DNA from: Sipunculus nudus
Taxonomy: Eukaryota > Annelida > Sipuncula > Golfingiida > Sipunculidae
Reading direction: 5' to 3'
NCBI GenBank assembly: GCA_026874595.1
Contig: CM049309.1
Coordinates: forward strand, 50,442,079-50,506,078
Length of the DNA: 64,000 nt
In this document: piece by piece, positions 51,301 to 60,800 of the stretch
Layout of the letters: each line of letters starts with the position of its first letter
Numbering within the stretch: the stretch's first letter is position 1
Program-made: the position numbers and the translations under genes
Notes under the pieces: model-generated
Databases searched by the model: none
Told to the model about the DNA's origin: nothing
The model's input: only the letters and a program-made list of their open reading frames with translations

Positions 51301-54300
51301 TGAGATCTGAATACTTAAAGTTTAGGGCCTATATCAAAATAAGCCATCTATCAGATCATTAAAGATAAATATGCTTAAATTTCAGGTTGTATTCATCATC
51401 TTATACACCTGTTACTTTAGACATTCACTTTCCAATAATGACAATTTAATTGTATCTGCCAAAACAGAGTTTTGCGGATACTATGTTTTCAGCTGCACGC
51501 CGCCACCATCGCCGCAGCGGCGTAGGTGTCCGGAGAACTCCTCCGTAACCGCTGGGCGGAGTTTTACGAAACCTGGGATTATGTTCGGGTCACATGTGAA
51601 CTGCTGCGCCCCAATTTTGTTTTGACCTCTGATCTTTCCTCTGCGCTCTGCGTCCGTTTGTGTGTCTGTTTCCACACATAAACCCACATATCTCGGGAAC
51701 CGTTTGACCGATCAGGAAAATTTTTTTGCACAAATATAGCCCTTGGAGAGCTTTATAACATACACAAAAAATGGTGGCGCCACCTGCAACCATGTTTGCA
51801 CAGTGTCCATCTGTTTGTCTGCCTTGGGTTAAAATCACTCATATCTCTGCAGTGACTTGACTAATTCACCTAAAATTCGGCATGCGTATACATCCTGGAT
51901 AGCTTTTCTGATTTTATGACAGGTGGCGCCACCTACATTCACGTTTACGCTGCAGACATCCAAGCTCATATCTCGGGAACCGTTTGACTGATCAGGAAAA
52001 TTTTTTGCACAAATGTAGCCCTTGGAGAGCTTTATAACATACACAAAAAATGATGGTCCACCTGCAACCATGTTTGCACAGTGTTCATCTATTCGTCTGC
52101 CTTGGGTTAAAATCACTCATATCTCTGCAGTTACTTGACTAATTCACCTGAAATTCGGCATACGTATACATCCTGGATAGCTTTTCTGATTTTATGACAG
52201 GTGGCGCCACCTACATTCACGTTTACGCTGCAGACATCCAAGCTTATATCTCGGGAACCGTTTGACTGATTGGGCCAAAATTTTGCATGTGTTTAGATCT
52301 AACATAGCTCTTTATCATACGCAAAACTGGTGGCGCCACCTGTAGCCATTTTTGCACAGCTCCTGTCTGTTTGTCTGCCATGGGATAAAATCACTCATAT
52401 CTCGGCAGTGGTTTGACATATCTGCCTAAAATTTTGCAGGTTTTGCATCCCCGACAGCTCTCTAGATTTTATGACAGGTGGAGCCACCTGCATTCTAGTT
52501 TATGCAGCAGACATCCAAGCTCATATCTTGGGAACCGTTTGACCGATTGGGCCAAAGTTTTGCATGTGTATAGTTCTCACATAGCTGTTTATCATACGCA
52601 TAACTTGTGGCGTCACCATTTTTGCTCAGGGTCCATCTGTTTGTCTGCCACAGGCTAAAATCACTCATATACATGTAGTGGTTTGACTTATCTGCCTTAA
52701 ATTTTGCATATGTATACAACTTGGACGGCTTTCTGGATTTTATGGTAGGGGGGGGGGGGCAACCTACATACACAATTTGGCTGCAGACATCCATGCTAAT
52801 ATGCAACACTCTATTTCCCCTTGCCACTCAATCCATGCCTCACTTCACCCGTTCCACTCTGATTTAGGCGGATACACGTAGTCGCTTGTTGACTACCCGT
52901 ATTCTAGTTTTTATATGATAGTTCCCGAATAAGGATGTTCATGACCTAAATTTCTTATGTACTGTAGGTGTTTTGTGCAAAACATGACAATATCACAAAA
53001 TAATTAACAAGAGCACCTAAAGAATGCATAATATTCCTGTTGTTAGTCTTGTTACCTTTGACCTAAATAAATGTGCACAGATTAAACTGAACCCAAGGGA
53101 CTTACTTTAATGGTTAAACTTTCAAACTGAATATCATTAAATAATTCTCCTTGCAATGTTTTATTAATTATACCTGAAGGTCCTTTTCTGTCTGTAGCCA
53201 TGTGTCCCGAGCTGCAGGTGACCTTGACCCCTGGGCAGCAGTCACTAAACTGTCTCCAACTGTAAAATGCAGCTCCAGCTGCTTTGGCTGAAGAAAAAAA
53301 ACAGACTGAGGTGGCAGTTTGTAACACATCATATTATACACATCATCCAACCCACTGACTGTTAAACATAATTCCTTCAACAGCTGAACAGGCTGCTTCA
53401 TAGAAAGGCTAGCCAAAGATGTTAACAGAGATAGTTCTAAATATTTGTATATATACATACACACAGATATTGTTTATTTGTCTGTTAAAAGGAGTTAGAG
53501 TGGCATTATCTGAATAAACTAGGAATCATTCAGATTGAGCTGAAATTTTACAAACCTCATCCTAACACAGGTGTAAATTTTCAGGATATGTTTCACACTG
53601 ATTACATTAAACACTTGTTGAGATAATGAGCTCAAAAGGAATTCTCAGACCACTACATGGCAGCCATATTGCATTTCCAATGGTTCTGAAATCTGAGGAC
53701 ACACATCCTCCCATAGATGTGTATCTTCCAAAAAAAATTCACATCAAATACTTGAACAGTTGTAGAGATAACTGGAGAGAAAGGAATTCAAAAATTGCTC
53801 CCTGGCAGCCATATTGTATTTGAAATGGGTCTGAAATTCTCTCATTGGTGTCAATCACTGGCAAAACTTCCACAGCAATTGCTTGAAAGGTTCTTGATAA
53901 TCCACACAAAAGTGCATTATTTCTAATGTAACACTGTCGGATGCAATTTCTTTACTTTTACTGTACCACGTCTTCAAGAAATTGAATGAGTTCGGAAACT
54001 TTTGTGAATTTTCTTTAATAAAGTAAGAGGCCTACACTGAGTGAGCTGAATGACATGAGTTAGCTCCTGACCTAATATGTTAAATAATTCAGAAGTTTAA
54101 AAATAGTGTGTGATAACAGGACTTATAACATTTAAAGGGTAGATGTGATATAAAGAACGTTAAAATTTGTTATAGGCAATCTAGAGAAGTCATATGAAAT
54201 ATGTATAATACATCAGTGACATAATAACGTATCATTTTAGTGACAGTTCTTGTATCTTGTTACTAACAGAACAGCAAAAATTAATATGCTGGCAATTTAT

Positions 54301-57300
54301 GTGCTTACCTGTGCACAGTCGAGTAGTCCTTGCATGGCACGCTGTGTGTGTGGAAAACCCTTCTCTCCCACACACAACTGTCCAAGGCAAACAGCTGATC
54401 TTTCTCTCAGCTAAAATACATATGTAAGTTTGAATGTGATACAGATCTGAAATACACTGTACACATTATCCCAAATGTTTTTTTTCACAGCCACTATATA
54501 AATTTACATATACCGGTACTCCCCTAAACATTCTATAAAACCATACCTACTACCTAACACCATGAAATTTGTAAGTCATTCCAAAGAATTAATCCTTTGA
54601 GGACTACAGCTATATCTCCAATGTCTGCCTGTAGAAAAACTCTGTTACTGTTTTAATGTCACATTAACTACACATCTTACAATCAGTCATATCTCAGCTG
54701 GCAAATCCTTGGTAATCACAACAATGCAGACAAAACTGACATGTTACTATAGCTATGATCCAGCCTACATTCCAGATCTACTGTATTATTCTTGCAACCA
54801 GGACCACACTCCAGTTCTATTATTTCTACAACCCATGTTAAGTTGAGCTCCAGGATCTTAAATTTTTGCTTTTATTTATGAAGGGACTTTTGACAGTATC
54901 TTTAAATACCTTAGGATTGGCACTTGTAGTCTGTACAATCTTGACCAGCAAATCCACGAGGGACTGTATTGTGATTTCTTTCCCTTTTAGCTCACCAGAG
55001 TGCAGACATAGCGGTCCATTCCGTCCCATTTCTCCGAGCGCAGTGCATGCTGCTACAGCCAGCTGCACTTGACTATTTTCCAACAGCTTAACTAAAATGA
55101 GCAATATTAAGATTTATGTGACACTAAAATAGCTTACACTAGCGGTATGCTTTAAGAATAGGATTTTATAACATATTCCTAAACCAGCACAGAATGACTT
55201 GGTTATGAAATACATATGCACCAATGTCATTTGTATATCTGACAACATAATATAGCTTCAAAAAACTATACAATATTAAAGAGAAAATTTATACAATAAT
55301 GTGAAATATTATTCAAGGCCTTCTAAACCTGCCAAGAAAGATATATACTGATGTATCAACAGGAATTGATATGTTAGATTGGCTGGGTTCTTGATATGTT
55401 TTATACAGAGTTATGTTTTATTTCATTTAAGCATGATAAAATAAGAAAGGACCCATATCTGAAAAAGTGGAAAAATATGGTTATGGCAGCTGGAAATAGT
55501 ATTTGGTATTATAATAAGAGACCTTCTTGCCTATTTTTTATATTCTGTACATTAGATATAATTGTTACAAAAAAAGACTTGATTATCAAGTGCTTTCTTT
55601 TAAAATAAAGAACAGAGAAACTGGCCTTGTACTGCAATGAGTATTGTACCTGAAAAAGTAGAACTGCATTACACAGTTCTAATTGTTGTGCAAAACTTGA
55701 ATGCTGCAAAACATTTGTCCTTTTTTTACTACACGTCTCTCCAGTGTTTATCACTTTGTATGAACTTATACTTGCCAATCTCAACAGTAGCTTTCTTTGT
55801 AACTTTATTGGTTTGATCTGTTGCATCTGTTTCCATATCCTCTAATGTCATGTCTTGTCCAGCTAGTCGAGCCTTCCCTCCCAGAAACCCCTGTAGGTAA
55901 CCGATGGCCAAGACTGACCCATGCTGACCTTCAGGAGCCTGTGCAGAGACAAAAAAAGTGCCATAAATGTGCATATTACATCCATACTATGTCTTGTGAC
56001 CTCTGCCCCAATTAAATATGCATAAATTTTGCTGAGAGATAAATTCAGGTATGATCTGATTTGTTTATATTTATAATGAGTTTCCAATAGACCTTGGTAA
56101 GTCATCACTGCACCACCAAAGTCTGTTGACCTCTGACCTTATTAAATATGCATGGATTATGCCTGGAATCACACTTAGGCTAGCTTTAATATTGGTTAAT
56201 ATTTCTTTTAAGTTCCTGATAAATTATCATGAGAACACCACAAAGTAGATTCATGAACTCTGGCCTCATTAAATATGAATTTGTTTGCCTATCAACCAAC
56301 TCAGGCGATATAACCTATTGGTAAGTAGTTATGGAAAAGTTCATGAAAATCAATCAAAGCCCTGGTAAGTGATCACAACAACACTAAGTTGGCTGCCTGA
56401 CAGACAGACCATGGGTTTACCATAATATGTCCTGTCATAGATGAGCATATAAAAACTGGTTTTAAGGAGGCTTGTATACAGCAAAGAGTAATATACAGGT
56501 ACATATTTTTATCACTGTTTACCTGATTTTTTATATTTGTGGTCAGTTCCTGCATTATCTGTAACAGCTGGGCAGATTCAGCATTTGTTGCAACGGTAAC
56601 TGCATATAACTGAGAAGCAAATTCCCGCATTTCTTCTCTGCTTGAGAACATAAAATTCTGAAAAAACAACAATCTAGTTAAGCATAACCTTAACTTTATA
56701 TAAAAAAAAATACTCACACAGTAATGAGACTGATATGTATTGTTATACAACAGTTTTTTTAATTATCTTAATTTTAGAATTGCCAACAAAGCAAAGAAAA
56801 TGTAATATCCATGACTCAAAATATTTCATTCCCTGAAGAAAGCACTATTTATTATAGATTTAAATATCTAGAGTAAATCTACATTAATTATGATACTAAT
56901 AACTTAAAATGCTTTCTCTAGTATTCATGTAAATGTTTGACTTGAAGCCAAAGTAATAGTCTGAGAGGCTATACAGTAAGTTATGACAATACACATTTCC
57001 CTCTATGAGTCTATTACACAATTTACCAAGAAAAAAATAAAAGCTGTCAGAGGTTATAAATTACCTCCCAAGAAAGCAATAACATTCAGTGTTAAGCTTA
57101 AGATTTTATGTCTTGAAGAAAACTTGCATGTTGACAAAGGTAACTATCTATTTCTGCTGATAAATGATTAAAATGTTAAAAAATTCAAGTAAAATTAAGT
57201 TTTTATCTTACTTTGATCCAGTCAAGATGTTTGATCATGTGAGGTGCCAGTTTTTCTCGAGCGACAGAAACCACCTCAAGTAAGCAATACATGGCAGGAG

Positions 57301-57709
57301 CACCTGAAGAATAAAAAGATTTTGTCTGGAGCAGTTCACTATGATCACACAGGAGAAGGAACAGCTTAAAGGCATTCTTAAATTTTAATTCTATACCAGG
57401 GGTCATGACGCTCAGCTGAGTAAGAAGACATTTACAAAAGGAATTTTATCATCTGATTGCCAAATTTTGTAAGTGATATCCCAATGGTAACAGACACCTA
57501 ATTTTAGATTCCCATAGAAATTTTTCATGGACCTCCCTGGATGTCAAGTTAGAAGTTTCTAGGTCCAGCGGTTAAGATTTGTGCCTGGTTAACAGACATA
57601 CAGACAGACAGATGGCCAGACGCCGGACAAAAAGTGATCCCTATAGCTCAGATGACTTTCAATAAACTGAGCTAAAAAAAAAAGAAATATCATAACTATT
57701 AAAGCTATG

Positions 57710-57760
<51 letters not shown>

Positions 57761-57761
57761 C

Positions 57762-57851
<90 letters not shown>

Positions 57852-60800
57852 GTAATTATTTTATATAGCGCTAAATCTGAACACATATTAATCTTCATTA
57901 GCGCTTCACAATCTAAAAACTGAAAATAAAACATTAAAATAGTCATGAAATATTTATATATTAAACAAAAGCATCTCACTTTCATCTACATGCTATATTT
58001 AATCTGTTTTTGTGGTAATATAAATTAATATATGCATGTGTTATCTAGATATACAGGCTCTAACAGAGACCTCAGCTTGCTCACCTCCTATAGCTGTGAG
58101 TAGTTGTCTGATGATTCCTATATACACTGATATAGGCCCCGTCTCCCCTTCTTGCTCCTCCAGTAGTTTATTAACATACTTGCTGATGAACGGGGCCTGT
58201 GCCTGCATGTCTGCTGTTGATTCAAGGTTTGGTATCACTCCAGCACCGTAAGCCAGGCACATACGCATGTACATCAGGATCTACAACAGTGTATACTTGA
58301 TTTAATTGCCTCCTCCAGGAGGGGATGTCTTCATCCCTGTTCGTGTGTGTATATTTGTTCACAACATAACTCTTACAATCATCAATGGAATCTCAAGATA
58401 TTTTTCAGGGCATTCTTGGAATGGACCAATGAAGAACCAATTAGATTTTGGTGGGAATTCAGCATATGATCTGGATTCAGGAAAATTCACAAATATATAG
58501 TCACTTATGCACAAATGAACCTGAGAATATGAGCCTAATAAGGGAATGCAAACATGGGCTGGGGAGCATCCCACAAAGTGACCCCCGACATGGCAGAGGC
58601 TTGCATTCCTTAAAAAGCAGATTTTTAGTCAATCAATGTTTTTTCATGTGATAACATAATATAAATAATATAATTTCGTTAATATTCACATATACTTAAA
58701 TACTGCTGTATGTATTTGTTTTTTTATTTTCTGTTCTCTGTCAGAACTTGTCAACAAGAAAATTCAAGGCTTCTGCCTTCAAGTTCGAGATGATTTTAAA
58801 GTGTGTGGTGGCTAAGTACAAATAGTTTTAACCATGCTCAAAAGATGGCAGCACCTGGCAGTTACTGCAAAAAAAATCAAGTATTTTATGTCCATGTCTA
58901 GCGACACCTGTTGGTGATAAGTGGAACCAAATGTGCTGATTCATCATATAAAAAAATGAATATCATATTGTATTATTATCTAGTGAGACAGACACTCCAA
59001 AACCAATCCAAACCAAGGTAAGCATGAGAGCAATCACAGACCCAAATTTGAATGGAATCAGATAAAATTTAGGAAAGTTATCGCATGGAAATGAAAACCT
59101 GATAGACGAACAGACAGACAAAGGAAGCAGGGGACAAAAATCTTAAAAATTATCTGAGCTGTAAATAGCAAAAGCCATTTGTGAAACATATTATTGTGAT
59201 GACTTGAACATCTTTGGAAGTAACGCAGTGCCTTCCAAAACTGGAAGAACCTGGATTTATGTCCTTAAGATTGAGGTACCCATAGCAGAGTGGTTACAGG
59301 ACTGCCTTTGGTGTCCAATACAGAGATTTCATAACAAAGCTGCCAAAATATGTGTATTTCTAAAACATTAAATGTGGTTATTTCCATATGAACACTCAAG
59401 TATCTACTGCTCTGCATCTGTTATATGGAAAATACAAGCTGACTCTCACCTCACCATATGTGCCAGGATTAAATGCCAGGATATTGTTGCCCATGACAAA
59501 CTTGTTTGATGATTTGATCCTTTGTGTAGCCTAAAAATAAACCAGAAAACCAATTTTCAATTTCATGACACATTATAAGATTCTGTACAATTATCAGGAA
59601 GCAGTTAACCATTTTAACCATACAACAATTTACTTAGGAATAAATTGTCACTTTTACCAGACAATAATCAATGCAGTCACAGACAGCACCTGAGCCAATT
59701 CTAACACAAATTTACATCCTTTAATATGATCTTTGTCTTGTTCTTTCAGATTTTTCAAAAGTAACATTCTCTTTTTCATACTCAGCACTATCTGAAAATA
59801 AATGATGCTGCCTGTTTTATCATGAAACATTTAATAACATTTCCCCGACTCAGCCAATCTGTGACAATTGTAGAAGAGGAAAGAGACTGGTTTTCTGTAA
59901 ATGTCACATTTCTGTAGGAAAATTCGACAAGTAATGATAGTTGATTAAAGCATCATGCCCTGTCAATGTTCCAAACCACACATTCATCACATGTTCAAAC
60001 AGGGAACTGCAAGCTTTGATATAACCACTGGGCAATTTCCAAATCTATCATCTTCCATTCAATTAAACAAAATTTTTTACAACATTAAAATATTTCTCTC
60101 TAGTATAACCTATTTAGGTCAGCTTTGAAACCACACCTTGTCATGTATATATTGCACCATTTCAGGAAATTTTGGAAGGAAAGGTTTCTGGTCAAGATCC
60201 ATTGCTGTGTCTTTGGCTGCTCCGTTACCGTCAGTATCATCAGGTTTGGGGAGGTTTCTCAGGCTTTTGGAGGCCTCCTGGTAAATTTCCTCTTTCCTGG
60301 AATATTGAAAATGCACCAATGAGGACACTTGTAGGGTCTGTATCTGTATCAAATCAAAGATTGTATTTGCCTGAAGATTATTTCAAAGAGCTCAGAAATA
60401 CTGAATTTATCTCTGCTCTCAATGGATTTGTTATAGTGACCTGCATACTGACAGAATTGTGCTCATATATACTGTCCACATGTTGAGAATAGTTTGCTGG
60501 TGATAAACAAGGTGAATATTAAGGCAGAAACTTTACTGCCACAGGTTTTAAATAGCAAATTTTCCTGCAATGTTTACTTGAATTCTCTTTCAATTTGGTA
60601 AAAATTCTGATGAGTCGAGAAAATATGCAACATACTGCACTGATTATAAAAATTTTTAGATTTGAAAATTGGTGTCTTTTGGTGTGAGCAAAGGAAATAT
60701 CAGGGTCTTCCTCAGAACCCTTGAAACATCCAAGAATTCAGGTTAATATTCATTTTATTTTACTAACTTTGTTAATAAAGAAAGTGCATTTCTTTCTATG

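Noticed and set aside
59275-59330. tRNA-like A box (TAGCAGAGTGG)
   Set aside because: No B box, acceptor stem or anticodon arm could be fitted.
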